A DNA stretch of 61,958 nt from the NCBI GenBank assembly GCA_903895855.1, contig CAITVN010000094.1:1-61958 (forward strand), in the 5' to 3' direction. The notes beneath the pieces are model-generated. The model searched no databases and was not told the DNA's origin. It was given only the letters and a program-made list of their open reading frames with translations. This stretch comes from Oligoflexia bacterium (lineage in GTDB: Bacteria; Bdellovibrionota; UBA1018). Positions 16,533 to 26,841 of this stretch are shown in pieces; within the stretch, counting starts at the first letter, position 1; every line of letters starts with the position of its first letter. A program made the position numbers and the translations under genes.

Positions 16533-17525
16533 ATGGAATACCGACGTCTAGGAAAATCTGGATTGCATTTGAGTGCGCTTTCGTTTGGATCATGGGTAAC
16601 CTTTGGCAATCAAGTAGACGAAAAGGCAGCGGCTGAAATGATGACCGTTGCCTACGATGCGGGCGTGAATTTTTTCGACAACGCAGAAGTGTACGCCGAC
16701 GGCCAGTCAGAAGTGTTGATGGGTAAGGCACTCAAGAAGCTCGAGTGGTCGCGAGACAGTTACTGTGTTTCGAGCAAAGTATTTTGGGGCGGCGAGAAAC
16801 CGACACAAGTGGGTCTGTCTCGCAAACACGTGGTTGATGCTTGTCACGCGGCGCTGAAGCGCCTTCAAATCGAGTACCTCGATCTTTTTTATTGCCACCG
16901 TCCTGACATTCACACTCCGATCGAAGAGACCGTTTTCACAATGAATGATCTCATTCGCCAAGGAAAAATTCTCTACTGGGGTACCTCAGAGTGGAGCGCT
17001 CAGCAAATCACCGAGGCTCACCAAGTGGCTAGAGAATACCGGTTGATTGGGCCGACGATGGAGCAACCTGAATACAATCTTTTCAAACGCGACAAAATCG
17101 AGTCAGAATACTTACCTTTATACGACAACTACGGACTAGGCACGACCATTTGGTCACCGCTTGCGTCTGGCGTTTTAACGGGTAAGTACAGCGGCGGAAT
17201 TCCAGCCGACTCGCGCTTTTCAGTCAAAGGCTACGAGTGGCTAAAAGATCGCTACGAAACTGAAGACGGCAAGCAAAGACTTGAGAAAGCCAATCAGTTC
17301 GTCAAACTCGCAAAAAATTTAAATATGTCAGCTGCTCAGCTCGGTATCGCTTGGTGTGTGAAAAATCCGCGAGTTTCAACGGTGATACTGGGGGCTTCTC
17401 GCAAAGAGCAGCTAGTCGAAAATCTCGCGGCCATCGAGTGTGTGAAAAAATTGAACGAAGCCGTGATGCGTGAAATCGACGCAGTTTTTCAAAACGCGCC
17501 AAAACCGGCTCCAGATTTTAGGTGA
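16533..17525 (+). CDS. Aldo/keto reductase (Kv-beta/YghZ-like)
   Basis: A 330-residue NADPH-dependent aldo/keto reductase. The start [20 protein letters not shown] is typical. The catalytic tetrad is visible: Asp in [10 protein letters not shown] with Tyr, Lys in [10 protein letters not shown], and His in LFYCHRPD. The C-terminal cofactor loop is represented by [18 protein letters not shown]. The family member closest by eye is the Kv channel beta-subunit/YghZ group, whose members reduce aldehydes such as methylglyoxal. The ATG at 16533 has AGAGGAA upstream; an earlier ATG-like start in frame at 16512 lacks one. The stop is 4 bases before the aspartokinase start, so they are likely co-transcribed. 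Confidence 0.9.
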   Translation: MEYRRLGKSGLHLSALSFGSWVTFGNQVDEKAAAEMMTVAYDAGVNFFDNAEVYADGQSEVLMGKALKKLEWSRDSYCVSSKVFWGGEKPTQVGLSRKHVVDACHAALKRLQIEYLDLFYCHRPDIHTPIEETVFTMNDLIRQGKILYWGTSEWSAQQITEAHQVAREYRLIGPTMEQPEYNLFKRDKIESEYLPLYDNYGLGTTIWSPLASGVLTGKYSGGIPADSRFSVKGYEWLKDRYETEDGKQRLEKANQFVKLAKNLNMSAAQLGIAWCVKNPRVSTVILGASRKEQLVENLAAIECVKKLNEAVMREIDAVFQNAPKPAPDFR

Positions 17526-17529
17526 TCAG

Positions 17530-18786
17530 ATGGCACTCATCGTTCAAAAATATGGTGGCACGAGCGTTGGCTCAGTCGAGAGAATTCAAGAAGTCGCAAG
17601 GCGTGTGCTCGATACCCAAGCGAGAGGTCACGAGGTCGCGGTTGTGGTTTCGGCGATGTCGGGCGAAACCAATCGCTTGGTAGGGCTAGCTCATCAGATC
17701 GACGAAAATCCGTACTCAAGAGATTACGATTTGTTGATCGCAAGCGGCGAACAAGTGGCCGTTGGCTTAGTGTCACTGGCGATTAATGCTGAAGCAAAGC
17801 GGCGCGGTTTGACGGCAAGCCAAAGCGGGGGGGCCCGCGGTCTATTAGGGCACCAAATCGGAATACTCACTGACTCGGTTTTTTCAAAAGCACGTATTCA
17901 ACAAATTAACACACAAGTGTTGTTTAATGAAATCAAGCGCAAGGTGATTCCGGTCATCGCTGGTTTTCAAGGCGTAGACTCTGACAACAACATCACTACG
18001 CTGGGGCGCGGTGGTTCAGACACGAGCGCGGTAGCGATTGCGATTGCCATTAAAGCCGACGATTGCGAAATCTACACTGACGTTGACGGAGTTTACACGA
18101 CTGATCCGAGAATTTGTCCGAATGCTAAGAAAATAGCGAAAATTTCGTACGAAGAGATGATGGAGCTCGCTAGCGTGGGCGCAAAAGTGCTTCAGATTCG
18201 CAGTGTCGAGTTAGCTGCAAAATATCAAATGCCGCTTCAAGTGCGAAGCAGTTTTAGTTTAGAAGAGGGTACGCGAGTGGTGTCACAAGAAATGTTAGGA
18301 AATGCGATGGAGCAAGTGGTTGTCACCGGAGTTGCCGCCGAAGGCGACCAGGTGAAATTGACGTTGAGAAATTTGACTGATCGACCCGGTGTAGCGGCTA
18401 AAGTGTTCGGGGCCTTGTCGGCAGCTAATGTCGTAGTAGACATTATCGTTCAAGACACTCCGAGTGACGGAAAAGTGACTTTAAGTTTCACCGTGAAAAA
18501 ATCTGACCAAGCCGAAGCGAGAAAAGTGCTAACCGCACTCAAGCAAACTCACTTTTCAGAGCTGGTGATTGCCGAGCAAGAAAAATTGGCAAAAGTCAGT
18601 ATCGTTGGCGTCGGCATGCAGCATCACCCGGGGGTTGCCTCAAGATTCTTTGAAATTCTCGCCAACGCTGAAATCAACATTTCACTCGTGACGACTTCAG
18701 AAATTAAAGTGTCGTGCCTAGTGAATGAATCTGACATGAAGCGCGCTGTCGTTTCGGTTCACGACGGATTTGCGTTGGGTCAGTGA
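17530..18786 (+). CDS. lysC: Aspartate kinase (aspartokinase)
   Basis: A 418-residue enzyme that phosphorylates L-aspartate with ATP, the first step to lysine, threonine, methionine and diaminopimelate. The N-terminus [19 protein letters not shown] carries the KYGGTS nucleotide motif; [15 protein letters not shown] and [15 protein letters not shown] are further family signatures. Two ACT domains (about residues 265-410) suggest feedback control by lysine and/or threonine. Start ATG 17530 gives the standard N-terminus; an earlier in-frame start would overlap the reductase. It overlaps the next gene by GTGA, indicating translational coupling. Confidence 0.95.
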   Translation: MALIVQKYGGTSVGSVERIQEVARRVLDTQARGHEVAVVVSAMSGETNRLVGLAHQIDENPYSRDYDLLIASGEQVAVGLVSLAINAEAKRRGLTASQSGGARGLLGHQIGILTDSVFSKARIQQINTQVLFNEIKRKVIPVIAGFQGVDSDNNITTLGRGGSDTSAVAIAIAIKADDCEIYTDVDGVYTTDPRICPNAKKIAKISYEEMMELASVGAKVLQIRSVELAAKYQMPLQVRSSFSLEEGTRVVSQEMLGNAMEQVVVTGVAAEGDQVKLTLRNLTDRPGVAAKVFGALSAANVVVDIIVQDTPSDGKVTLSFTVKKSDQAEARKVLTALKQTHFSELVIAEQEKLAKVSIVGVGMQHHPGVASRFFEILANAEINISLVTTSEIKVSCLVNESDMKRAVVSVHDGFALGQ

Positions 18787-19721
18787 GTGACGAACGATTC
18801 GGCTCATTCGGGTCGAAAGCATCGCGAGTGGCCCGCACTGTCGTTGTTGCGAGTGCGGTAGTTGCTATTTTAGGCCTCGGCTATCGCGTTTTTTTCTATA
18901 ATCAGGGTGCGAATCAGAGGCCGTCAGTTTTACCATTTGAAAGCGTTGTTGCTAAGAACGGTGAGGCAGGGACTCAACCTCAGAAGGGCGCTTTGGCAAA
19001 ATCGCCGCCGCCTTTGGCGACACCGACAGCGACTCCGTCACCTCACGCAAGTCTTGTGGGGGCTTTGGCCGATCAAACCGACGCGCAGAAATTTCAAGAA
19101 GCGGGTTGGGTAGAGAGAAAAAACGTTGAAAGGCCCAATGAAAAGTTGCTTTCGTTTGCGATTACGCTTGAGCAGCTTGATCACAGTGATGCGCTTGAGC
19201 GGCAGTTTCAAACTCAACTTCAAACGAATTCGTTAAAAGACAAAGAACAGGTTAAAGCGATTGCTACCTTGCTGAGTAGGGCTCTAGAAAGCGAAGGTGG
19301 TGCGAGTAGTGCCCATCTTCGCGCCAAATCGATCAATCTCATGATTGAGTCACTTTCGAACTCTGTTGGTAAGCAAGATGAAGCGTCAGGACTTGCTCAA
19401 GCTGAATTGACGAAATTGGTTATGAGACTTTGTCTGTTGCCGAGCGATGGCAGGCGTGAGCGGGTAATTTCTGTACTCAGTTCTCTTGATCCTAGCCGAT
19501 TAGAGTCGGTTGATTTCTTGATTAGTGTTCTTGAGAAAACTTGGCCCATCACGACCGGGCAATGTGTGAACGCGAGTGAATTGGGCTCTGCGCTCGATGA
19601 CATTGCGGTTTCACTTTTGGCTGTCAGCGCTCTGCAAAATGACGCGCTACTGGGTCGTTTGTCGAAATCAAATCGCAAAAAAGTCAGAGAAAAGATGGCA
19701 AAAATCGGTTCGAGCGGGTAG
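18783..19721 (+). CDS. Membrane-anchored protein of unknown function
   Basis: A 312-residue protein starting at a GTG that overlaps the lysC stop (GTGA). A single transmembrane helix (about residues 16-36, [20 protein letters not shown]) is followed by a Pro/Thr/Ala-rich linker ([14 protein letters not shown]) and an alpha-helical domain (about 110-312) with Leu-rich repeats of helices. The topology suggests an inner-membrane protein with a periplasmic helical domain. No family is recognised. Coupling to lysC and the downstream M64-like protein says only that they may be co-expressed. Confidence 0.75.
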   Translation: MSDERFGSFGSKASRVARTVVVASAVVAILGLGYRVFFYNQGANQRPSVLPFESVVAKNGEAGTQPQKGALAKSPPPLATPTATPSPHASLVGALADQTDAQKFQEAGWVERKNVERPNEKLLSFAITLEQLDHSDALERQFQTQLQTNSLKDKEQVKAIATLLSRALESEGGASSAHLRAKSINLMIESLSNSVGKQDEASGLAQAELTKLVMRLCLLPSDGRRERVISVLSSLDPSRLESVDFLISVLEKTWPITTGQCVNASELGSALDDIAVSLLAVSALQNDALLGRLSKSNRKKVREKMAKIGSSG

Positions 19722-19754
19722 CTAACTAGGTAGAATCCTTTGGAGTGGGAGCCT

Positions 19755-21407
19755 ATGAAAACAAAACTAAGCCTTGCGTGCTGGCTGCGCCTATTTTCGG
19801 TTTGTGTGCCGGCATTGACGATTGTTGTCAGTTCAATTCAAAATATTTCGAAAAACGGTTTAGTTTTTAGCAACGCTAGCGCAGCGGTGAGTTCGATGCG
19901 AACTGATCGTTCGACTTATCAAATTGAAGAATTGGGTTGCCTGCGTGGTGATCGAAAAGTTTGCACAAATCAAGAACTGTCTCAACCTGTTCACTACCGT
20001 CAAGTTTTGGTGGTAGGTGCCGGGTTTGAACTAAAAGACCGCGATCTTTTTGCCTCTGCGTTTTCGAAATTGGTTGATCAGTTCTACGATGTTCCCGAAA
20101 ACATTTACACTCGAGCGAAAGCATCACAGATTTTGTACCGCGCCGTTTTTGTTGGCGGCGGTGCCTTTGGTTCGCCCGAATCTGCCTTCGGTGCAAAGAT
20201 TTTCGCGCATCCAGTGAGAGGTAAGGCGCTGACTCTTGATCAAGATCAGGTGTTTCAAGTGGCCGAGTCTGTGGCAATTGACCGCAATATTTTTGGCGTG
20301 ATTGTACTTTTCAATACGCTTGAGACAGTCACTGCGAATGCGGCTCCTCCTTCGTTTATTCAAAAAAAATATGGCGTGGCTAAACTCACCCGAGGTGATC
20401 TCGACAGTCATTATGTTGGGCCCCATGAATTGGCGCACGCGAGTTTGAATTTCTTAGACGAGTATATCGAAGGTGGCTTTGAGACGATGTCGATTAAGAC
20501 AATCGATATCTTGAGTCCACTAGTACTAATGAACGGTACTTGGAAAGGGTTTACCTCAGCGTTTCAGGATTTGACGAAGGTTTACGATTATCGAATCAGC
20601 GATATTCTCGCGGCTAACGGAAACGAGAATGTCGATGTGACCCGCTATCCGAGCCGGGTGATTGCTGAGGGGTCGAATGTTTCTGAGCTGTTCGAGTTTT
20701 CGAAAACTGGCGGAATGTTTTTTGGTCTAGGAACTTTTCACCATTCGGGGCCGAATATTATGGGCGGAAATGTTGAAGACCCTGATGATGGATTTGGGTG
20801 GGATCACTCGAAACCTCAACGCTTTGTTGTTGGTGAAGCGTTTGATCACCCGGGCAGAGCAGGTCGCGCTAATGATCGCATTCGAAATGCGGGGCCTAAT
20901 CAGGATTGGAAATTGGCTTTTGGAAAAGATTCAGTTTTGATGCTTTTTGATGCCGACAAGAGTCATCAGTTTCAGCCAACGCTCAAATATGAAATTCAAG
21001 TCGGTTGGTATGAGCGCGCTTGGACCACTTGCGAGGGGAACTGGATTGATTATCCGTGCATAGAATCTGTCTGGAGAGTTTTTGAGGGGAGTGTTGCACC
21101 TAGGTCTCGCACGCTAGACTTGAAGGCCTCTTGGGCATTCGGTCTAGCTTCTTTTGTTCAGAAAATCGCATGTCGAGTGGGCCTTGGACAAATCAATTCA
21201 AATGGTAATCACATCGACTTGTGCACGCTGACCGTTGAAGAGATGACCAATGCGTTGGTGCCAACACTATTTTTTCCGGTACCTTACCAAGAAGTCGCAG
21301 TGCCAACCTCACAGTGGATGACTCATTACTACTGGCGGTTTCGCACCGATAACGGAACCTTCAAGTCAGGCTTTACGGGCTGGTCGAAATTCTTTAGATC
21401 GTTTTAG
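19755..21407 (+). CDS. M64-like (IgA peptidase family) secreted metallopeptidase
   Basis: A 550-residue exported protein: signal region MKTKLSLACWLRLFSVCVPA. The zinc-binding motif appears as HELAHASLNFLDEY at residues 224-237 from this start, matching the HExxH...DEY pattern of family M64. The preceding block VLVVGAGFELKDRDLFASAF and VIVLFNTLETVTANAA fits the M64 N-terminal beta strands. The C-terminal half is unique and may bind a substrate or the cell wall. The ATG at 19755 has GGAGTGGGAG upstream, better than 19740. The real substrate is unknown. Confidence 0.8.
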   Translation: MKTKLSLACWLRLFSVCVPALTIVVSSIQNISKNGLVFSNASAAVSSMRTDRSTYQIEELGCLRGDRKVCTNQELSQPVHYRQVLVVGAGFELKDRDLFASAFSKLVDQFYDVPENIYTRAKASQILYRAVFVGGGAFGSPESAFGAKIFAHPVRGKALTLDQDQVFQVAESVAIDRNIFGVIVLFNTLETVTANAAPPSFIQKKYGVAKLTRGDLDSHYVGPHELAHASLNFLDEYIEGGFETMSIKTIDILSPLVLMNGTWKGFTSAFQDLTKVYDYRISDILAANGNENVDVTRYPSRVIAEGSNVSELFEFSKTGGMFFGLGTFHHSGPNIMGGNVEDPDDGFGWDHSKPQRFVVGEAFDHPGRAGRANDRIRNAGPNQDWKLAFGKDSVLMLFDADKSHQFQPTLKYEIQVGWYERAWTTCEGNWIDYPCIESVWRVFEGSVAPRSRTLDLKASWAFGLASFVQKIACRVGLGQINSNGNHIDLCTLTVEEMTNALVPTLFFPVPYQEVAVPTSQWMTHYYWRFRTDNGTFKSGFTGWSKFFRSF

Positions 21408-21460
21408 ATCAGGGCTATTTTTTTCTCGGGCTAGCGAGGCTCAGAGACAAAAATGGCACA

Positions 21461-23215
21461 CTATTCTTTCATTCGATACTGGTCTTTGAGTGTCTCGACT
21501 TGAGTCTTCCAGATTCGTTCTGCACGTTCGACGTTGACCGTGGGTTTTCTGATCATCTGCAAGCACAGTAGCTGCTGCAATTTAGTGCTGCTGGTTTTTG
21601 AGTAAAGCTGCAGGGCGAATTTCGAAAAGTCTCGCACCATAAAGTCAAAAATTTGATCGAGAAGGTCGTCGTCGACCGAATTGAGTTTTGCACTTTCAAT
21701 GAGCAATTGTCCGTAAACGACCAGAGTGAACAGCTCGCCTAAGATCAGCAGAAAATCGAAATCTTCGGTTTGTTTCTTGCTCGGTTTTGCGACCATCAGA
21801 AGTGATTTCAAGAGCCGAATCTGTTTTCTGAAAATGGCAATATTCGGTAAATCAACGCTGCTGTAAACCTTTCGATAATCGTGAAACCTAATTTTGCTTA
21901 AGCCCTTGGTCGCCCCTTGGTTAAACAAGAAGGTGTCATCTTTTGCCTGATTTTGAGTGCCGATTTCGGGGTACTCACTCGGGCTAAAGAAATAGTTTTT
22001 CATAAACTTGATGATCAGTGCCATGTTGACGTGCACGGTGCCTTCAAGTTTTGGCAGTGCGCGAATGTCACGCGCTACCGATTCAAAAACCATGTCTTTT
22101 TCGAATCCTCTGGCAGCAATGATATCCCAGAGTTGGTTGATCACTTCTTCGCCTTGGGTGGTGACTTTCATTTTAACCATCGGATTATAGAGCAAATAGC
22201 GGCGGTCGTCTGCTGATGCTGTTCTCATGTAATCGCTGGCTCGAGAGGCAAAGAGTTTCATGGCGCAGAGTCTGGCGTAGCTGTCAGTGAAAAGCTGTTG
22301 AATGTGTGCGAACTCAGTGACCGCGTGGCCAAAGAGTCGGCGATGCGAGGCATGGTTGATCGATTCGTAAAATGCGTGAGTGCACATTCCGATTGAGGTC
22401 CAGCCTAGATTGAATTTTCCGACGTTAACCGTGTTGAGTGAGCTATCCCAGGCTTCTTGTCCTTTTGATAAGATTTCATTTTCACTGACTTTGTAGCCGT
22501 GCAGGGCGTATTCGGCGACGTAACTTTGAGAGTTGACGACGTTCTTAACGAGTTCAAATTTTTCTCGTTTTGGGTCGACGGCGAAAAAAACATAATCGCC
22601 AGAATCGGTGAGTTTGCCGAACGTCGAGAGTAGGGCGGCTTCATTGCCGTTTCCAATGTAGTACTTTCGGCCTTTGGCTAGGTACTGACCAGAGCCCAGC
22701 GGAGTTAAGGCCATCTCGCTTGAATACAAGTCGGCGCCGTGCTCTTTTTCAGACAATCCAAATCCAAAAATGCCACCCTCGGCGAGCAACGTTGCTGTTT
22801 TCTTTTTGATTTCTTCGTTCTTGCTCATCCAGAGAGGGCCAAGACCTAAGATGGTAACTTGCCAAGTGTACCAATAGGGTAGGCCGTAGAAACCGAGAAT
22901 CTCATTGAACTCACAGTTGCGGTAGTTGTCCCAGCGGCACTCGGGGGTACCGTATTTCGAAGGGGTCAGTAAGTGTGAGAAAATCTTCTCTTTTGCGAGA
23001 AAATCTAAGAAATCTCGGTACCACACTCGTTCATGGTCGTCTTGTTTGAGCTTGAGTTTTCCTTTGTTTTCAAAAAAAGCGACGGTCTTCGCCATGATTT
23101 CTTGGGTTTTTGGGTCGGTGTCTCGTCTTAGGTTCTTGTGAGGGTGAAAGAGAATCATGTGAGTAAGCAAACTCCCAAAAGGTAAGGTCGTCAAGTAAAT
23201 CGTGAGTGGTTTCAT
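21461..23215 (-). CDS. Acyl-CoA dehydrogenase/oxidase-like flavoprotein
   Basis: A 584-residue member of the acyl-CoA dehydrogenase/oxidase superfamily. Helical N-terminal domain, then the FAD-binding beta domain with GIFGFGLSEKEHGADLYSS (about 150-168) and GSGQYLAKGRKYYIGNGNEA, then the C-terminal four-helix domain with HASHRRLFGHAV and a long helical tail. The family oxidises acyl-CoA to enoyl-CoA in the cytoplasm, passing electrons to ETF. It is longer than ordinary dehydrogenases (about 380) and closer in length to acyl-CoA oxidase or the large bacterial group. A second ATG (23158, after GGGAG) may be the true start. No other beta-oxidation gene is adjacent; it is convergent with the M64-like gene. 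Confidence 0.85.
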   Translation of the reverse strand: MKPLTIYLTTLPFGSLLTHMILFHPHKNLRRDTDPKTQEIMAKTVAFFENKGKLKLKQDDHERVWYRDFLDFLAKEKIFSHLLTPSKYGTPECRWDNYRNCEFNEILGFYGLPYWYTWQVTILGLGPLWMSKNEEIKKKTATLLAEGGIFGFGLSEKEHGADLYSSEMALTPLGSGQYLAKGRKYYIGNGNEAALLSTFGKLTDSGDYVFFAVDPKREKFELVKNVVNSQSYVAEYALHGYKVSENEILSKGQEAWDSSLNTVNVGKFNLGWTSIGMCTHAFYESINHASHRRLFGHAVTEFAHIQQLFTDSYARLCAMKLFASRASDYMRTASADDRRYLLYNPMVKMKVTTQGEEVINQLWDIIAARGFEKDMVFESVARDIRALPKLEGTVHVNMALIIKFMKNYFFSPSEYPEIGTQNQAKDDTFLFNQGATKGLSKIRFHDYRKVYSSVDLPNIAIFRKQIRLLKSLLMVAKPSKKQTEDFDFLLILGELFTLVVYGQLLIESAKLNSVDDDLLDQIFDFMVRDFSKFALQLYSKTSSTKLQQLLCLQMIRKPTVNVERAERIWKTQVETLKDQYRMKE

Positions 23216-23229
23216 ATAACTAACTAAAG

Positions 23230-23258
23230 TTGACTAAATTAGTTGTTACTGGTACTGT
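23230..23258 (+). promoter_or_regulatory. Putative sigma-70-type promoter of the 23283 gene
   Basis: TTGACT, 17 bases, TACTGT, ending 25 bases before the ATG; TAGGAGA serves as ribosome site. Pattern only. Confidence 0.5.
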
Positions 23259-23282
23259 ACGCCGGCTTAGGAGAACTATTCA

Positions 23283-25421
23283 ATGCGCCAAATTTCGTTT
23301 ATGGTTACCGCTTCTTTTGTCATTCAGCTCGGTCAGCTAGGTCTACTTGCCCACGAGGCGGTCGCTGGTGAGTCGGTTGTGGTTGGGCCCAAGAAGCACA
23401 CTTCGGTATTGAGAGTCGACATGACCGAGTGGCAAGAAAAGGCCGCTCAAGGATCAGTCAATGACCCGATCTGGAAAAATGTCACCCTCGGTACCATGAA
23501 TTTTGGACGAACTTTGTTCACGAAGCCAGAGGCCGAAAGTGGCGGTGACTCTAATTCAACTCAGAATACGGCCAAGAAAGCACTCGACATCACCTCTGAT
23601 GCGGTGACAGAAGCGCGATTTGGTTTAGCCTTCAATCAAACCGGAGCGATCAGTGGCAAAGATTTCTCAGAAATTCTTAAGCTGTTTTCAAGAAAGCCCA
23701 TACCGACGCGAGCCGAATTAGAGAAAATGATTCGCCTTGAGCAAGAAAAAAACAAGGCACTGAAGCCTGGTGAGGCCGAAGCCGAACTGGCAGCTAAACT
23801 AAAAGAATACGATCAGTTCATGGTTCAAATGCGCACCAAAATTCAGGCTCTCTTGATGCTCACGCGAATTGTTGATCGTGAGTCGGTCAGTTTAGAGATT
23901 CCTTATACGATTTCAGATGAGCGTGTTGATTATGTAGTGAAATCGATTTTGCTCATCAGCGCAACAGATCAAAACAAGGCGAAAAAGACTGGAAAAGTCA
24001 AACTAGACTTGATTGAAAAAGAAGAAACCTCAGAGGTGTGCGACATCTCAAAAGTGGCCTACATCAATGGCGCACAGAGTTTAGATTTCTCACCCACCGC
24101 GGCTGGTGAACCGCTGATCGCACAGTTGTATTCTGATTTTCGAACGCGAATTGGTAATCAACCGGTTTCGATTACGTTTGACTGGGATTACGTTGAAGCC
24201 GGCATGAACCGCAAGCTTGAACAACTCAAGCAAGAACCGTTTGGAGATCAATGGTCATCGGTCGACTTGAAGCTTTCGCCGGTTCCAGAGTCACTCGACG
24301 AGTTCAAACGCTTGGTCGCAAGTCAGCTGCACCCCGTTTATCGTTCATTTGTACGTGATCAAGTACTACGCCAAATTCTGGGTAAGAAAAAGAGCACCGA
24401 ACTCAGTGTTCTTGATTTAAAGGTGAATTCAGCTGAGGTTTTGAGAATTCTTGAGCAGGCAAAGGCTGAGTTAGCTAAAGCCTCGGTTGAAACGCTCGAA
24501 GGAACCTTTCAAGAGCTTGTCATGAGCGGCCAAGATCGATTCAATTTCGCGAGAGCTTTTCGTGAGCAGATGCAAAAGATGACTGATGCCATACTGGTTG
24601 ATAGCGACCAGATTTTGATGGCAAGACTTTCAAAACAATTTGCTGGTGAGGGCGCTAAGAGTGTGAGTTCTGAAGAAGGCGTGAATTACCAAAAGAAAAG
24701 TGAAGAAATTGAATTGAGAAAAAGTCGAATTGTTTCTGAGGCATTTGCTGTAGCGCAGGCGAAATTTGCAAATGAGATTGCCGCAAAAACGTTGAGTGTC
24801 GCCCTTCGAGATCGTTTGGTGGTTGAAACGATTTCTCCGCTTTCAGGAATTCAAGTGGTCGGCGAGGCAAAAGACTCGATTTCTTTGTCTCAAAACGAAC
24901 TTTTGAGCTCAGATTCAAAAATGCAAAGAATCGCCGAGATGGAAATGAAGGCCTCGAAAAAAGCCGGCGCTCGGCGCTTGGTTTCGTGTTTTGGTGCGAG
25001 TGATCAAGACGAGATCAGGTTCTTGTTCTATGGTAAAGAGATGAAGTCGGTGGCAAAGGCTCCGCTCAAACTAGAGTCTGTTCTCACTTCACTTGATCAT
25101 TTTGCGATAGGTAAAATCAAAGAAAAATGGATCACCCATTATCAACGCGCAGCGATTAGCAGTCTATTCAGTCGTAACTACTTGGTGGCGGCCGTAGATT
25201 TATCGGCTGACGGTGCGTGGACCGATTTTACCCAAAATGCCGATGAGCTGTCGGCCTCGCTTTTCGTTGAGACGGTTTATGATGACCACAAGGGTGACGA
25301 GATCGTGACCAAAGCTTCAGCCGATGACGTCATCAACAATGACAAGCGAGTTGATTACTTGCAGTCGATCAGTTCACCATTAATGGGTCTGATGAAGAAG
25401 TTGCCAAACGATCGTCATTAG
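23283..25421 (+). CDS. Large exported protein of unknown function
   Basis: A 712-residue protein with a probable signal peptide (hydrophobic residues 5-27, cleavage near AVAGE). The mature part is alternately helical and coiled-coil-like: repeated Glu/Lys/Ala-rich stretches (LEKMIRLEQEKNKALKPGEA, EQAKAELAKASVETLEG) around more globular segments. A few cysteines (EVCDIS, VSCFGAS) are scattered. The TAGGAGA ribosome site is strong. No family is recognised. Its stop overlaps the stop of the convergent cupin gene by 4 bases. Confidence 0.75.
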   Translation: MRQISFMVTASFVIQLGQLGLLAHEAVAGESVVVGPKKHTSVLRVDMTEWQEKAAQGSVNDPIWKNVTLGTMNFGRTLFTKPEAESGGDSNSTQNTAKKALDITSDAVTEARFGLAFNQTGAISGKDFSEILKLFSRKPIPTRAELEKMIRLEQEKNKALKPGEAEAELAAKLKEYDQFMVQMRTKIQALLMLTRIVDRESVSLEIPYTISDERVDYVVKSILLISATDQNKAKKTGKVKLDLIEKEETSEVCDISKVAYINGAQSLDFSPTAAGEPLIAQLYSDFRTRIGNQPVSITFDWDYVEAGMNRKLEQLKQEPFGDQWSSVDLKLSPVPESLDEFKRLVASQLHPVYRSFVRDQVLRQILGKKKSTELSVLDLKVNSAEVLRILEQAKAELAKASVETLEGTFQELVMSGQDRFNFARAFREQMQKMTDAILVDSDQILMARLSKQFAGEGAKSVSSEEGVNYQKKSEEIELRKSRIVSEAFAVAQAKFANEIAAKTLSVALRDRLVVETISPLSGIQVVGEAKDSISLSQNELLSSDSKMQRIAEMEMKASKKAGARRLVSCFGASDQDEIRFLFYGKEMKSVAKAPLKLESVLTSLDHFAIGKIKEKWITHYQRAAISSLFSRNYLVAAVDLSADGAWTDFTQNADELSASLFVETVYDDHKGDEIVTKASADDVINNDKRVDYLQSISSPLMGLMKKLPNDRH

Positions 25422-25765
25422 CTCGAAGAATGTTCTGATGGTGGTGTCTTAACCACTTCTTTTTGGCCCACGAGATAGGTAACCGAATGTGCCTCTGGTA
25501 CCGCGGCCGTGTGAGGCTTGCGAGCGGGCAAGTACAGTCGATCGCCCGGTAAGAGGTGAAATTCTTCGTCTTTTGTGGCGATGATCAATTCACCTTTGAG
25601 AACCCACAAGCACTCGTCGCATTCATGGCGGTGACGGGGGTATGAGGCCCCAGGTACATCGTGCCACTTGAAAACCTGAACATAGCCTTCTTTATGTAGC
25701 TTTGCTTCAGCTTCTTCTTCAGTCAGGATGTGATCGAGGCTAGGGTCAGCCTTAATGAGTTTCAA
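25418..25765 (-). CDS. Small cupin-domain protein
   Basis: 115 residues that form a single cupin barrel: PRHRHECDECLWVLKGELII (His-x-His with a later Glu as metal ligands) and LLPGDRLYLPARKPHTAAVP (the second cupin motif with PGD and PH). Such proteins bind a divalent metal and a small ligand; the exact function is open. It follows the 67-residue gene by nine bases on the same strand, a likely two-gene operon. Confidence 0.85.
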   Translation of the reverse strand: MKLIKADPSLDHILTEEEAEAKLHKEGYVQVFKWHDVPGASYPRHRHECDECLWVLKGELIIATKDEEFHLLPGDRLYLPARKPHTAAVPEAHSVTYLVGQKEVVKTPPSEHSSS

Positions 25766-25774
25766 CGAAGCCGC

Positions 25775-25978
25775 CTATCTCATTTCCCAGAGTTCACGAG
25801 AAAACTGACGAAGCTCTTTTAGGTCAGACACGAGGTCAGGGTCAAAGCCGTTGATTCCTTCAACTGACTCGTGTTCAACTTCTTCCATGATTTGATGAAG
25901 CTTGGAAAGTGCTGCTGACAGGCCTTGGGCACTCTTAATCTCTAGAATTTGGGTTTTGTCGAATTTAAGTTTCTTCAT
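25775..25978 (-). CDS. Small hypothetical protein
   Basis: 67 residues, acidic, predicted helical (ALSKLHQIMEEVEHESVEGI and DLKELRQFSRELWEMR). A good ribosome site GAGGCAGAT precedes the ATG. Located just upstream of the cupin gene on the same strand. No family recognised. Confidence 0.65.
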   Translation of the reverse strand: MKKLKFDKTQILEIKSAQGLSAALSKLHQIMEEVEHESVEGINGFDPDLVSDLKELRQFSRELWEMR

Positions 25979-26106
25979 ATCTGCCTCAAATTTAGCATGG
26001 TGTCTAAACCTTGAACAGTCTCAAAAATTTAAAGTCGGTCAAGATCGCTGGTTTAGGCCGTCGGCCCGAGGTGGGGTGGCATCTTTTGTGCTTGTATGGC
26101 CGTGCG

Positions 26107-26841
26107 ATGCTAGATTCAACTGTTTGTCAAAAAGCGCAAAAAGCCTTTCTGTCAGCCACTTTAAGGTCTGTCTTGGGTCTACTGATCTCATCAGTGGTGC
26201 TGGGCTCCTGTGCCCCTGCCTTACCGATTTCGACTCAACCCGCGGTCGATAAAGTCATTCAAGGTCAGTCTGCAAGTTTAGATCAAGTTGGCGCCGACGT
26301 AGTCGAAATTGAGACTAAAACAGAGCCACGAAGAAATAGCCTACCTAAAATTCGTGCCGAGTGTCTTGAAAAAGACAAATTGGGCGAGTCCATGCCCTTT
26401 GAACCCAGTTTTTACTCAACGCTGCGTTCGATGCTGGCCGAGGCCGTGAGTACTCAAAAATCAGATTCAGATCAACCTGAGGTAACTCAGTTTGCAGCGC
26501 ACAAAAATGCACTCAATGCGATTGCCGAGTGGGTTGAAACCGTTACCGGAGATAGAAAAAAACTCGACGATGCCTGGGTCGAAGTACTTGCCGGCACGAA
26601 AGAAAAGCGGCTCAATCATCAGCTAGTTGAGTTTTTAATGCTCTTTGGAGTCGATTCGGCTCATCATGATTGTGAGGCCTGGCTGACGACTCTTGCCTTT
26701 ACGGGCTATGTTCAGAGTTTCGTTCCTGGAGCCACTTTCGAAAAAGATTCTGATCCGGTCGAAGAGGGTTACGATTATGTGACCAAGGAAATTCCAAAAT
26801 CGAAAGAAAAAGTGCGAATCAAGATTCCTCGAGAGCCCTGA
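26107..26841 (+). CDS. Probable lipoprotein, unknown function
   Basis: From the ATG at 26107 the protein has 244 residues and a signal with a lipobox (LGLLISSVVLGSCAPALP). The frame is open further upstream (TTG at 26011), but that would put 32 extra residues ahead of the signal, so 26107 is preferred although no clear ribosome site is seen. The mature part is acidic and helical with two cysteines (RAECLEKD, HHDCEAWL) and no known domain. Its end overlaps the end of the SulP gene by 23 bases in convergent orientation. Confidence 0.65.
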   Translation: MLDSTVCQKAQKAFLSATLRSVLGLLISSVVLGSCAPALPISTQPAVDKVIQGQSASLDQVGADVVEIETKTEPRRNSLPKIRAECLEKDKLGESMPFEPSFYSTLRSMLAEAVSTQKSDSDQPEVTQFAAHKNALNAIAEWVETVTGDRKKLDDAWVEVLAGTKEKRLNHQLVEFLMLFGVDSAHHDCEAWLTTLAFTGYVQSFVPGATFEKDSDPVEEGYDYVTKEIPKSKEKVRIKIPREP

